Assembly: GCA_027013225.1 (NCBI GenBank)
Contig: JALUXU010000063.1
Span: forward strand, 62,001-126,000
Reading direction: 5' to 3'
DNA from: Acidihalobacter sp.
GTDB taxonomy: Bacteria; Pseudomonadota; Gammaproteobacteria; DSM-5130; Acidihalobacteraceae
Length of the DNA stretch: 64,000 nucleotides
Every line of letters starts with the position of its first letter. Position 1 is the stretch's first letter. A program made the position numbers and the translations under genes. The notes below the pieces were generated by a model, which searched no databases, was not told the DNA's origin, and saw only the letters and a list, made by a program, of their open reading frames with translations. Below, in pieces: positions 18,949 through 30,833 of the stretch.

Positions 18949-21069
18949 TCAAGCTTCAGCAAGCTGCCTTGGAAAGAGTAACTGAAAGCGGGTTCCAGAA
19001 GAAGAACTCTGGCAGGTTATTCGTCCACCAAGAGTATCCACAAGTTGTTTGGTGATTGCCAGGCCAAGGCCGGAATGCCCCTTGCCCTTGGTGCTGGCGA
19101 CCGGTTTGAATAATTGGGCGAGGATTTGCGGGGGGATCCCCGGGCCAGTGTCGCGGATTTCTATACCCACATAAGCTTGTTTATCACTATAGATCCCATC
19201 AGTGCTGCCAACGGTGATGGCTTGTCCTGGATTGAGCGCTTCGGCTGCATTTTTGAGCAAGTTGACCAGGATTTGTTTAATGCTGTTGCGCGGCAGATCC
19301 AGTTCAGGGAGGGCGGGATCAAGGTCAAGTTCTATCTGAATGCCTCTGGGTTTCAACAATGTGGGCTGAATGAGCCTGACCACGTCTTTTATCAATCCAT
19401 TTAAATCGAGAGCACTCGGCTGCGATTCGTCTGCGGCATCTGATAGCGTCCGAAGTATCGCTCCCACGCGGGAAATCTCCTCGCGCATGATGTTTATGTC
19501 CCGGTTCAATTCCTGGCTTCCCGAAGACGCATGTTTCTCTAGAATGCTTAGATAGTTTTGAATGATACTCAAGGGGTTTTTTGCTTCATGCGCAATACGT
19601 TGAGCCCGCATGAGGAATTCTTCGCTCTGGGCGTGCAATGCCGCATCCTGCTGCTGGGCGCGTTGGCGATGGGCGGCGAGCGCGGCCCCGATTTCACGTA
19701 CGAATAGCATCAACAGCCTGTGTTTGGCTTCCAGACAGATCGAGTCTTCTTGATCCAAGCCAATCAGCATTGCCCCCTGAATTTCACCCGCGGCCATCAA
19801 AGGGGTTGCCAGCAAACCTTCATGTTGAAACAAGGTCAGAATTTCCCTGTCGACTACGGCGAGTGAGGTATCCTCTTTATGATTTTGCTTCCAAGGATAG
19901 TATTTATGCACCTCGCCACTGGCCAATGTTTTTCCCACCAAGCTGAAATGATCGGGAAGCCTGAAGGTGAATTCTGACCAGATTGGATCAGGATCACCTG
20001 GAGTTAGAATTTTTGCGATTGATATATCGGATTGGAGCAATGCAAACCCGACGGATTTAAGACCAAATAGCAGATCACATGCAAAGCGCGCGGCGCCGCA
20101 CAACTCGTTTATGTTTTCGGTATCATTCAATTGCCAGCGAACGCTGGAGAGTAGATGCATTTCGCCTAATTTTTTGGCCAGGGGCGAGGACTCGAATGAT
20201 TTCGGCGTTCCGGTGCCGTTTTCTCTGCCAAAGGCCAGGGCGGTTTGTTCGGCCCTGCGAATGCAAGATTCATATTCTTCTTCCAGAAGACTGGGTAATA
20301 TCCCCAACAGTCGTTCGGCATCGATCCATTGCTTTGCGTCGGCTTCATGGTTTGCATCGGCCAGATGATTGGCGACGGCCACGATGCGTACAAGGTGATG
20401 CGCATTCATCAACGCATCCTCGTGGGCATGGTGAAAATGTACAGCATCGACCAAAGGGCCCGTGCGCCCCACACGTAGGAGTAGACCTGCTCCCAATTCC
20501 GCGTGATCGATGCCAAAGAGCTCGATTTCCTTGGAAGGCAAAGGCTTGTTCAACTCATGCGTTTTTTCGATCAGCGTTGCGTAGTGTTTTGGAGAGAGTT
20601 TGAGCAGGGCGACCTGGCCTAGATTGCTGATCAACCCAGCCAGATAGGCTTCGTGTTTGTGAGGATAGCCACTCAAGCTGGCCAGTCGTTCGGCGAGTTC
20701 AGCGGTCAATAGGGATGTACGCCATAATCGACCCAAAAGCGATTCCTGACCGGTGATGGAGTCTTGTTCAATGAATTGATGAATGGCGGCGGAGAGGGCG
20801 AATGTGCGGATAGTGTTGAGTCCCAGCCTGAGAGTGCTTTGTTCCAGGGTCAATGATCGCTGCTGATGATGGCCTGCAAAGACTGGACTCGCAGAGAGGC
20901 TCAAAACACGTGTAGCTAGAACAGATTCCTGCCGGATCAGCCCGGCAATATCTGATAGAGAGGTGTCTGGAGCTTCGCAGGCGTCGAGCAAATTGAATAC
21001 GATTTGCGGTAAGGCAGGCAGCGACGTTATGTCGATGGCTTTGACTAGATGTTTGTGGGCTGGATTCAT
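18949..21069 (-). CDS. HDOD-GAF hybrid histidine kinase
   Basis: A 706-residue sensor. Residues about 10-220 form an HDOD domain (LPALPQIVFNLLDACEAPDT, later GLISNLGQVALLKL). The middle (about 320-470) resembles a GAF domain (FACDLLFGLKSVGFALLQ). The C terminus is a HisKA with His494 in RIAHEAKNPLSIIQ, and an HATPase with NLLKNAAEAL, DTGPGIP and SGLGLAI. There are no transmembrane helices, so it is a cytosolic sensor. The stop adjoins an in-frame TTG of the next gene, which encodes a receiver-bearing GGDEF-EAL protein, arguing for one operon and a kinase-regulator pair. Divergent from the purine transporter operon. Confidence 0.88.
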   Translation of the reverse strand: MNPAHKHLVKAIDITSLPALPQIVFNLLDACEAPDTSLSDIAGLIRQESVLATRVLSLSASPVFAGHHQQRSLTLEQSTLRLGLNTIRTFALSAAIHQFIEQDSITGQESLLGRLWRTSLLTAELAERLASLSGYPHKHEAYLAGLISNLGQVALLKLSPKHYATLIEKTHELNKPLPSKEIELFGIDHAELGAGLLLRVGRTGPLVDAVHFHHAHEDALMNAHHLVRIVAVANHLADANHEADAKQWIDAERLLGILPSLLEEEYESCIRRAEQTALAFGRENGTGTPKSFESSPLAKKLGEMHLLSSVRWQLNDTENINELCGAARFACDLLFGLKSVGFALLQSDISIAKILTPGDPDPIWSEFTFRLPDHFSLVGKTLASGEVHKYYPWKQNHKEDTSLAVVDREILTLFQHEGLLATPLMAAGEIQGAMLIGLDQEDSICLEAKHRLLMLFVREIGAALAAHRQRAQQQDAALHAQSEEFLMRAQRIAHEAKNPLSIIQNYLSILEKHASSGSQELNRDINIMREEISRVGAILRTLSDAADESQPSALDLNGLIKDVVRLIQPTLLKPRGIQIELDLDPALPELDLPRNSIKQILVNLLKNAAEALNPGQAITVGSTDGIYSDKQAYVGIEIRDTGPGIPPQILAQLFKPVASTKGKGHSGLGLAITKQLVDTLGGRITCQSSSSGTRFQLLFPRQLAEA

Positions 21070-21135
21070 TCAGACCCCGTTGCCTGAGATATAAACGCTT
21101 ATTGGAAGTATTGTTGTCAGAATAGTTTTTTAACG

Positions 21136-21158
21136 TTTGAAATTCAAATTCTTTGACA
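21136..21158 (+). promoter_or_regulatory. Candidate promoter/operator of the purine ABC operon
   Basis: A perfect palindrome TTTGAA-A-TTCAAA (21136-21148) sits five bases before a consensus -35 element TTGACA (21153-21158), in the region divergent from the HDOD kinase gene. The matching -10 is not clear-cut (GAATAT near 21178). The palindrome is a reasonable operator candidate for a purine- or phase-responsive regulator, which is inference only. Confidence 0.3.
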
Positions 21159-21205
21159 TAATGTTCTCTATGCCCAGGAATATGGATCGGGGAAGGGAGT
21201 CGAAA

Positions 21206-22762
21206 TTGGACAAACAGGCGGCCGTTGGTCCACCCAGGCTGGAATTGCTCGGTTTGAGCAAGCATTTTCCAGGGGTGAAAGCCAATGATGAAGTATCATT
21301 CGAAATCAGGCGAGGCGAGATTCATGCGCTGCTGGGCGAAAATGGGGCTGGCAAAAGCACCTTGTTGAAAATGATCTTTGGGCTTCTCAAGCCCGATGCC
21401 GGACAAATCAAGTGGGAAGGCAGGATCATTCAAATCGGCAGCCCCAGGCACGCGCAGTCGTTGGGCATGGGTATGGTTCAGCAGCATTTCGCTTTATTGG
21501 AAAGCCTCAGCGTGGCGGAAAATCTGGCGCTCACCCTCAACCGGCGCGGTCGCTTCGATTTGGAGCGCATTGTCCACCAGATCGAAGCCGCGGCGAACGA
21601 ATACGGCCTGAAGGTTCCGGCCCGTCGGCCCGTACATCATTTGAGCGTGGGTGAACGTCAGCGAGTCGAAATCCTTCGTTGCCTGTTACAGGAAGAGCCG
21701 CTCCGGCTGCTTATCCTCGACGAACCTACCTCGGTACTCACCCCTCAAGAGAGCAAAGCGTTATTCGCAGTGCTCAGGAATCTCGCGGCGGATGGGCTGA
21801 GTATCCTGTTCGTTAGCCATAAGCTGGAAGAGGTGCGCGCCCTGTGTGACCGGGTTACAGTGCTTCGTAAAGGGGAGGTAGTGGCCCGTCTGGATTCGGC
21901 GAAGGAGGCTGTGGATGAATTGGCCCGGCTGATGGTGGGGGAGGCTCCGCCGCCCTTGCTCCTGTCGGAGAAGCGAAAGGATGCCGGCCCAGTGCGATTG
22001 CAAGTAGAGGGTTTGAACTTGCCGGCGGCAGATCCGCATGGCATGCCGCTTCGCAATATCAATCTGGAATTGCGTTCTGGCGAGATTCTGGGTCTGGCAG
22101 GCGTTTCCGGCAATGGCCAAGCTGAATTGCTGGCCGCTTTGACAGGGGAAAGACGTAGTCCCACTAAGAGCATACTTATCGATGGTCTTCCAGTCGGGTA
22201 TCTGGATGTGCGAGCCCGCCGCCGCCTGGGACTGCGCTATGTGCCGGAAGAGCGCGTCGGCAAGGGCGTGGTACCTGAGTTGTCGCTTATAGACAATGGG
22301 TTGTTGACGCGCTGGGGACGCTTTCTGAAAAAGGGATGGATGCGTTCTCGCGAGGCCAGGGAGTCGGCTTGGCGCCTGTGTGAGCGGCATCATGTCCGGC
22401 AGACGGGTGTCGAACACCCCGCGGCTTCGCTTTCCGGCGGCAATTTGCAAAAATTCATCATGGGCCGGGAGTTGGATGAGCAACCAACGATTTTTATCGC
22501 GGCTCAACCTACCTGGGGAGTGGATGTGGCTTCTGCACGACGCATCCAGTCTCAATTACTGGAATTGCGTGCCCGCGGGGCGGCCTTGATGGTGATATCG
22601 GATGATCTGGAAGAATTGCTGGCCTTGTCGGATCGTATCGCCGTGATGAGCGGCGGGCGGATTTCGCCAGTACGATCTATCGACGGCATAGACAGAAAGG
22701 AGTTGGGCCGCTGGATGGGGGCGGGTCGTGAGGGATGGGAGTCGCTGAATGACGTGGCCTGA
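21206..22762 (+). CDS. ABC transporter ATPase, purine nucleoside/nucleobase type (YufO/NupO-like)
   Basis: Double-cassette ATPase as in sugar- and nucleoside-type importers. Cassette 1 has LLGENGAGKST, the signature LSVGERQRVEIL and LLILDEPTSVLTP; cassette 2 has the degenerate Walker A GVSGNGQAELLAAL, LSGGNLQKFIMGREL and FIAAQPTWGVDV, the latter typical of the nucleoside-uptake subgroup. Start is uncertain: I chose the TTG at 21206 because GGGAG lies six bases upstream and it gives 518 residues, near the family norm; ATGs at 21170 and 21182 have poor SDs. Head of a five-gene operon with two permeases, a BMP-type binding protein and adenine deaminase. Confidence 0.88.
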   Translation: MDKQAAVGPPRLELLGLSKHFPGVKANDEVSFEIRRGEIHALLGENGAGKSTLLKMIFGLLKPDAGQIKWEGRIIQIGSPRHAQSLGMGMVQQHFALLESLSVAENLALTLNRRGRFDLERIVHQIEAAANEYGLKVPARRPVHHLSVGERQRVEILRCLLQEEPLRLLILDEPTSVLTPQESKALFAVLRNLAADGLSILFVSHKLEEVRALCDRVTVLRKGEVVARLDSAKEAVDELARLMVGEAPPPLLLSEKRKDAGPVRLQVEGLNLPAADPHGMPLRNINLELRSGEILGLAGVSGNGQAELLAALTGERRSPTKSILIDGLPVGYLDVRARRRLGLRYVPEERVGKGVVPELSLIDNGLLTRWGRFLKKGWMRSREARESAWRLCERHHVRQTGVEHPAASLSGGNLQKFIMGRELDEQPTIFIAAQPTWGVDVASARRIQSQLLELRARGAALMVISDDLEELLALSDRIAVMSGGRISPVRSIDGIDRKELGRWMGAGREGWESLNDVA

Positions 22763-22795
22763 TCGATATCGGCATGAGGAAAGGTGGGTTCGCGC

Positions 22796-23854
22796 ATGAG
22801 TCCGGTATTGGAGAGGCGCCCTCAGTCCTCGACGGTCATGCGGGTCATTGCTCCGGTGATTGCGGCCTTGGCGGCGACCTTGATCACTCTCGTGTTGCTG
22901 GCCTTGTCGGGAAAAGCGCCTATGGAGGGTTTCTATGCACTTTTTCTGGCGCCGTTGGCGACTCCATCAGGCTGGGCGCAAGTGCTGGTCAAAAGCGCCC
23001 CGTTGGCGCTCATTGGCGCTGGATTGGTGGTGGCGTTTCGTGCCCGGGTGTGGAATATCGGTGCCCAGGGTCAATATATCGCTGGTGCGGTGGCGGGCAG
23101 CGTCCTAGTGATTTATCGTCCTGAGATCACGGGTGGATGGGTATTGCCAGTCATTCTTCTGCTGGGGGCAGTGGGCGGGATGGTGTATGCGGCTGTTCCG
23201 GCATGGCTGGCCATCCGCTTCAACGCCAATGTGATTCTCTCCACCCTGATGCTTGATTACGTGGCCTTGGCCGGATTGCATTATTTAACTTTTGGTCCAT
23301 GGCGAAATCCGGCCAATTTCGGTTTCCCCGGTTCGGTGAGTTTTCCGGCTTCGGCCTCACTGCCACTGCTCTGGCCGGGTACGCAGGTCGATCTGGGGGT
23401 GCTGTTGGCCTTTTTTGCCCCGCTACTGGTGTGGGGGCTGCTGCGCTTCAGCCTTTTCGGCTACCAGGTGCGGGTATCGCTCAGCGAGGCGGCTTCCGTG
23501 TATGCGGGATTCAGCCGTGCACGCATGGTATGGCAAAGCCTGCTTCTGAGCGGCGGCCTCGCCGGGCTGGCCGGCATACTTCAGGTGGCCGGGCCGATCG
23601 GCCAGCTGCAGACCGATATTTCTTCCGATCTTGGATTTGCCGGCATCATCGTCGCCTATCTCGCCCAGCTCAATCCACTGGGCGTGATGCCGGCCGCGCT
23701 GCTGGTGGGTCTTTTCTATGTCGGCTCGGCCAATGCCCAGATCACGCTGGGCCTGTCGGCCGCGTTGGGCGAACTGCTGCAGGGCATTTTGTTGCTCGCT
23801 CTACTGGCCGCCAATGTACTGGTTCATTATCGTTTGAGATGGAGGCAGGCATGA
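22796..23854 (+). CDS. ABC transporter permease, purine nucleoside/nucleobase type (YufP-like)
   Basis: Inner-membrane permease of the BPD_transp_2 superfamily with about nine or ten hydrophobic segments. Family signatures are SAPLALIGAGLVVAFRARVW, NIGAQGQYIAGA, RFNANVILSTLMLDYVA, and FGYQVRVSLSEAASVYAGFS close to the coupling region. Start at ATG 22796, the last of two nearby starts, preceded by AGGTGG. The final ATGA overlaps the next permease gene, so the pair is translationally coupled and forms a heterodimeric channel with it. Confidence 0.9.
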   Translation: MSPVLERRPQSSTVMRVIAPVIAALAATLITLVLLALSGKAPMEGFYALFLAPLATPSGWAQVLVKSAPLALIGAGLVVAFRARVWNIGAQGQYIAGAVAGSVLVIYRPEITGGWVLPVILLLGAVGGMVYAAVPAWLAIRFNANVILSTLMLDYVALAGLHYLTFGPWRNPANFGFPGSVSFPASASLPLLWPGTQVDLGVLLAFFAPLLVWGLLRFSLFGYQVRVSLSEAASVYAGFSRARMVWQSLLLSGGLAGLAGILQVAGPIGQLQTDISSDLGFAGIIVAYLAQLNPLGVMPAALLVGLFYVGSANAQITLGLSAALGELLQGILLLALLAANVLVHYRLRWRQA

Positions 23855-24777
23855 ACGCGGCCGCATGGATTTCATTGCTGTCCGCAGTCGTGGTTGCCGC
23901 CACTCCTTTGTTGCTGGCCGCCACCGGGGAACTGGTGTGCGAGCGGGCCGGTCTTTTGAATCTGGGGGTGGAGGGGATGATGGCGGTGGGCGCCGTAAGC
24001 GGTTTCATCACGGCCTATCATACCGGCAGCGCTTATCTCGGTTTGCTGGCGGGCATTGGCGCGGGGGCGGCGTGCGGTATTCTGTTTGCATGGCTGACGG
24101 TGCAGTGGGTCGCCGATCAGGTCGCTACCGGCCTTGCACTGACTATTTTCGGTCATGGTCTTAGCGGTTTCCTTGGACACAGCTATGCTGGGGATACCAT
24201 TACCGCTCTCGCGCCACTCGCCATCCCCGGGCTGGCGTCGATACCCTGGCTTGGGGCGATTTTTTTCGATCACAGTTTGCCTGTGTATCTTGCCTTATTC
24301 TTTGTATTCGCCATTTACTGGTTTTTGTACCGTAGCCGTGCTGGCCTGACGCTGCGCAGCGTGGGCGAAGACCCCGCCGTTGCACACAGTCTGGGTTTGC
24401 CTGTGAATCCCACACGCCATGCGGCGGCGGCGTTCGGCGGCGCCATGGCCGGTTTTGCTGGTGCCTTCCTGTCTACGGCCTACACCCCGATGTGGGCCGA
24501 AGGGATGGTTGCCGGACAGGGGTGGATCGCCATTGGCCTGGTAGTGTTCGCCACCTGGAGGCCCTTGCGCCTTTTGGGAGGCGCATGGTTGTTTGCAGGG
24601 GTGGGGGTGGGTCAGTTGTTTTCGCAAGCCGCGGGATTGTCCATCAACACCTATCTGCTTTCGGCCTTGCCTTATCTGGCGGTGCTGCTTGCCTTGGTAT
24701 TGATTTCGCGCGACCCTTTACGCATTCGCCTGAATACGCCGGCCTCACTGGGCAAGCCTTTTCGAGCCGAAACCTGA
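23851..24777 (+). CDS. ABC transporter permease, purine nucleoside/nucleobase type (YufQ-like)
   Basis: Second permease of the importer, 308 residues, with eight to ten hydrophobic segments. Diagnostic stretches are GELVCERAGLLNLGVEGMMA near the N terminus, QVATGLALTIFGHGLSGFLG, TLRSVGEDPAVAHSLGLPV (the coupling helix region) and MWAEGMVAGQGWIAIGLVVF. Start at the ATG overlapping the upstream stop; GGAGG lies 5-6 bases before it. A 30-bp gap separates it from the binding-protein gene. Confidence 0.92.
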   Translation: MNAAAWISLLSAVVVAATPLLLAATGELVCERAGLLNLGVEGMMAVGAVSGFITAYHTGSAYLGLLAGIGAGAACGILFAWLTVQWVADQVATGLALTIFGHGLSGFLGHSYAGDTITALAPLAIPGLASIPWLGAIFFDHSLPVYLALFFVFAIYWFLYRSRAGLTLRSVGEDPAVAHSLGLPVNPTRHAAAAFGGAMAGFAGAFLSTAYTPMWAEGMVAGQGWIAIGLVVFATWRPLRLLGGAWLFAGVGVGQLFSQAAGLSINTYLLSALPYLAVLLALVLISRDPLRIRLNTPASLGKPFRAET

Positions 24778-24807
24778 TTTATTTGCAAATAGCCAAGGAG
24801 TAAATAC

Positions 24808-27694
<2,887 letters not shown>

Positions 27695-27791
27695 TTGCGG
27701 TGTCTCCTATGAAATTCATCAAGTAGGATGCAAAACTATCGGTTGCTCGAACCGGCAAGAACTATCCAAGCCTTCATGACTGCGTGCCTCT

Positions 27792-28541
27792 TCACGGAAC
27801 CAATGTGCCGTCATTCGGTGTGGCTCGTCCATCCATGCGAAATGTTTGCCGGTAAGCTGCATACATGGCGGCCGACATGACCGGATAGAGAATCAGCAGG
27901 CCCAGGCCGGCTGGTATTACGGCGATGATGAGCAGAGGGATCAGGATGATCGTTAAGACCGTCCAGGCACCAAGATTTCTGAAGTTGGCGCGCAAGCTGA
28001 TCTTGAGCGCTTCGATCGGTGGGACAGAATCCAGCATCACCAGCGGGATGGCGTAAAACAAAGCCATCCACAGAAGCAGGGTGATGATGAGATTGGCCAG
28101 GCCGGCACCCAACACTACGGAGAGGCCGCCGGCGGCTTGAATGCTTTGTTCCAGTGCATTGACATCGCCCGCGCCCATGAAAGCACCGCCGAGTGTGAGG
28201 ATGGAAGTGATCGTCATGGCGATCTGGGTCAGCAGCGAGATGGCTCCCAGAGTGAGCATCGGCTTGCGTCTGGAATCGTTGAAGGCGGCGAAAAGATCGG
28301 AAAAGGTGGGCGCTTCACCAGCTTCAGTTTTCTGTATGGCAAGATAATAGCCGCCGCTCAGGGCGGGCATGATGACAGCCATAATCAAGCCGCCGAAGGG
28401 GATCAGATTGACTAGAAAATAGAGGACAAAGAGTGCCAAAGCCATCAAGACCAGCATCCCGGGCTGGTGCCTGAAGATGTTCCAGCCAATGCGATACCAT
28501 TCCAGTCCGCAGCGGGCGGGGAGAGGGTTGATTGTTATCAT
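27792..28541 (-). CDS. BPSS1780-family integral membrane protein
   Basis: A 249-residue membrane protein with about six hydrophobic segments in three hairpins: after a short amphipathic start (GLEWYRIGWNIFRHQPGMLV) come VLMALALFVLYFLV, GGLIMAVIMPALSGGYYLAI, and four more. This start pattern and the YYLAIQKTEAGEAPTFSDLF loop match the BPSS1780 family, which has no known function. GAGGA lies 7-8 bases before the ATG. Stands alone, divergent from surE across a 296-bp gap. Confidence 0.8.
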   Translation of the reverse strand: MITINPLPARCGLEWYRIGWNIFRHQPGMLVLMALALFVLYFLVNLIPFGGLIMAVIMPALSGGYYLAIQKTEAGEAPTFSDLFAAFNDSRRKPMLTLGAISLLTQIAMTITSILTLGGAFMGAGDVNALEQSIQAAGGLSVVLGAGLANLIITLLLWMALFYAIPLVMLDSVPPIEALKISLRANFRNLGAWTVLTIILIPLLIIAVIPAGLGLLILYPVMSAAMYAAYRQTFRMDGRATPNDGTLVP

Positions 28542-28837
28542 GCTGGCGTCCTCAAGGTCTTGTGAGCTGTTTTATGGCGGTAGGGTGGGATGTTTTCAAA
28601 CTATTATTACCAGAATCCTTCCCTTTTCTCGATCTTGCGACGATGTTGGAAAAAACAAGGGGTGGGTCCTCCTGGAGGTACTGGAAAACCGCTTTGCTTG
28701 CCGATTCGGAGGGCGAGCGTGATTATTGTGGGGAGAATCCGGTGAAATATGCAGCATGGCCGCTTGTTTTGGCACCAGGTACAATTTGATAGCCTGTTGG
28801 ATAACAAAAAACGATAATTCTGATATAAAGAGACGCG
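28542..28837. other. Non-coding region between the membrane-protein gene and surE
   Basis: No recognisable gene. The right part is AT-rich and should carry the surE promoter: TACAAT near 28778 could be a -10, but the paired -35 is poor. A CCTCC-T-GGAGG palindrome near 28673 is the only strong symmetry. A 48-codon ATG frame in the middle (starting near 28642) has no SD or recognisable content. Confidence 0.4.
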
Positions 28838-29590
28838 ATGAAATTTCTGATCAGCAATGATGATGGCTATCTTTCTGCGGGCTTGGCCGCCTTGGTGGAG
28901 GGCTTGGAATCCATGGGGGAGATAACTGTGGTGGCGCCCGACCGCGATCGCAGCGGGGCGAGCAATTCTCTGACCCTGGATCGCCCTCTCAGGCCAGAGA
29001 CTTTGTCCAATGGGTACATCCGTATCGACGGCACGCCTACGGATTGCGTGCATCTCGCCATCACCGGCCTGTTGGCGGAGGAGCCGGATATGGTGGTATC
29101 CGGGATCAACCACGGCGCCAATCTAGGCGATGACGTGTTGTATTCGGGCACTGTGGCGGCTGCTACGGAAGGACGTTTTCTGGGATTTCCGGCCATGGCG
29201 GTGTCGATCAATAATCATGATCCTCATCATCTGGAGAGCGCGGTATTGGCGGTGCAGACGTTGATACGCCGTCTTGGGGCTGACCCCTTGCCGACCGATA
29301 CCATTCTCAATGTCAATGTGCCGGATTTGCCCTGGCCGGCCATCCGTGGCATTCAGGCCACGCGCCTTGGGCACCGCCATCGGGCGGAAAAAGTCGTGCG
29401 CATGAATGATCCCCGCGGTCGTCCCGTCTATTGGATCGGCACCGCCGGTCCCGAGCAAGATGCCGGTCCGGGGACCGATTTTTGTGCCGTGCGTGACGGC
29501 TTTGTATCGGTGACTCCGCTCAAGGTCGATTTCACGCGCCATGATGCGTTGCCCGAGCTGGCGCATTGGCTGACCAGAGACGCGCCATGA
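28838..29590 (+). CDS. surE: 5'/3'-nucleotidase SurE
   Basis: Metal-dependent survival phosphatase acting on nucleoside monophosphates and short polyphosphate. The 250-residue protein has the active site NDDGY (Asp8, Asp9), Ser39 in DRDRSGASNS, the asparagine at about 91 in SGINHGANLGDDVLYSGTV, and TLNVNVP-like TILNVNVPD. It opens the surE-pcm-yqaA-nlpD-rpoS block linked to stationary-phase survival; the stop overlaps the pcm start as ATGA. Confidence 0.97.
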   Translation: MKFLISNDDGYLSAGLAALVEGLESMGEITVVAPDRDRSGASNSLTLDRPLRPETLSNGYIRIDGTPTDCVHLAITGLLAEEPDMVVSGINHGANLGDDVLYSGTVAAATEGRFLGFPAMAVSINNHDPHHLESAVLAVQTLIRRLGADPLPTDTILNVNVPDLPWPAIRGIQATRLGHRHRAEKVVRMNDPRGRPVYWIGTAGPEQDAGPGTDFCAVRDGFVSVTPLKVDFTRHDALPELAHWLTRDAP

Positions 29591-30252
29591 TTAATGCCTC
29601 TGGACTGGGAATAGGCATGACTTCGCAGCGCACCCGCGACCGCATGGTGAACCGCTTGCGAGAACAAGGGATTCATGATCCGCGAGTACTGGCGGTCATG
29701 CGCACAACGCCCCGCCATCTGTTCGTCGAGGAAGCGCTCGCCAGCCGCGCCTACGAGGACACTGCCCTGCCCATAGGATTTGGCCAGACGATCTCCCGTC
29801 CTTACATCGTCGCTCGCATGAGCGAGCTGGTGCTCGAGGAGCACAGGCCAGGAAAGGTATTGGAAGTGGGGACGGGATCGGGTTATCAGGCGGCCATCCT
29901 CGCGCAACTGGTGTCGCGCGTGTATACCGTGGAACGCATTGGCCCCCTGTTTGAAAAGGCTGGCCGACTATTACATGAGGTCGGATTTAAAAATATTCAT
30001 TTTCGCCTCAGCGACGGGGCTTGGGGGTGGCTTGAGGAAAAACCGTTTGACACGATTGTATTGACCGCCGCTCCAGAGGATGTGCCCTCGGAGCTGCTGA
30101 CCCAGTTGGCTCCCGGAGGGCGGCTGATCGCTCCTGTCGGACCGCCTGGAAATCAGCATCTAATGGTGATCCACAAGGAGGGTGGCCGATATCGGCAGTC
30201 TGTTATCGAGCCGGTTAGTTTCGTGCCGTTGCGACCGGGGCTGGAGTCATGA
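29587..30252 (+). CDS. pcm: Protein-L-isoaspartate O-methyltransferase
   Basis: Uses S-adenosylmethionine to repair isoaspartyl damage in proteins. The 221-residue protein has VMRTTPRHLFVEEALASRAY, GFGQTISRPYIVARM, the SAM loop VLEVGTGSGYQAAIL, VYTVERI and LTAAPEDVPSELLTQL. Start taken at the ATG overlapping the surE stop; the ATG at 29617 gives the more familiar N terminus MTSQRTRDRMVNRL and is a real alternative. The 3' end overlaps the yqaA-like gene by 4 bp. Confidence 0.95.
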   Translation: MINASGLGIGMTSQRTRDRMVNRLREQGIHDPRVLAVMRTTPRHLFVEEALASRAYEDTALPIGFGQTISRPYIVARMSELVLEEHRPGKVLEVGTGSGYQAAILAQLVSRVYTVERIGPLFEKAGRLLHEVGFKNIHFRLSDGAWGWLEEKPFDTIVLTAAPEDVPSELLTQLAPGGRLIAPVGPPGNQHLMVIHKEGGRYRQSVIEPVSFVPLRPGLES

Positions 30253-30833
30253 AGCTTTTTGGCGCCTTGTACGATCGCGTGATCCGTTGGTCGAGGCATC
30301 CTCACGCCGAGCGTTACCTGGCTGCATTGAGCTTTGCGGAATCCTCCTTTTTTCCTGTTCCGCCTGATGTGCTGCTGATCCCTCTTTGTGTTGCACAACC
30401 AAAAGCGGCATGGCGCTTGGGCTTGCTGACGACGTTTTTTTCCACAGTCGGCGGCTTGTTTGGCTATCTGATCGGCTGGCTGGCTTTCGATTTCATTTCG
30501 CCATTGCTGCATGCCGCCGGCTATTGGCACCATGTGCTCACCGTTGAGCGCTGGTTTCAGGTCTATGGCGTGTGGATCGTTTTTGTCGCGGGTTTCTCTC
30601 CTTTACCTTATAAAATATTTACACTCACCGCCGGTGCCTTGAGCATGCCGCTGGTCCCTTTTCTGCTGGCTTCGTTCATAGGCCGAGGTGCACGCTTCAT
30701 GCTGGTGGCGGGCCTGATTAAACGTTTCGGACCGGCAGTGGAACCGGCGATCAAACGATGGATAGAATGGATAGGCTGGATATCCATCGCAGCGCTGGCG
30801 GCGTTTCTCATCTGGCTCAATGTGCGTGGGTGA
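30249..30833 (+). CDS. YqaA/DedA-like membrane protein
   Basis: A 194-residue inner-membrane protein of the SNARE-associated/DedA superfamily. The family loop ALSFAESSFFPVPPDVLLIPL and the second half FVAGFSPLPYKIFTLTAGAL with FLLASFIGRGARFMLV are clear; four or five membrane segments are visible. DedA proteins are thought to move or flip polyprenyl-phosphate or phospholipid. A YqaA-type gene between pcm and nlpD is common in this gene block in environmental gammaproteobacteria. Overlaps both neighbours by 1-4 bp. Confidence 0.88.
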   Translation: MKLFGALYDRVIRWSRHPHAERYLAALSFAESSFFPVPPDVLLIPLCVAQPKAAWRLGLLTTFFSTVGGLFGYLIGWLAFDFISPLLHAAGYWHHVLTVERWFQVYGVWIVFVAGFSPLPYKIFTLTAGALSMPLVPFLLASFIGRGARFMLVAGLIKRFGPAVEPAIKRWIEWIGWISIAALAAFLIWLNVRG

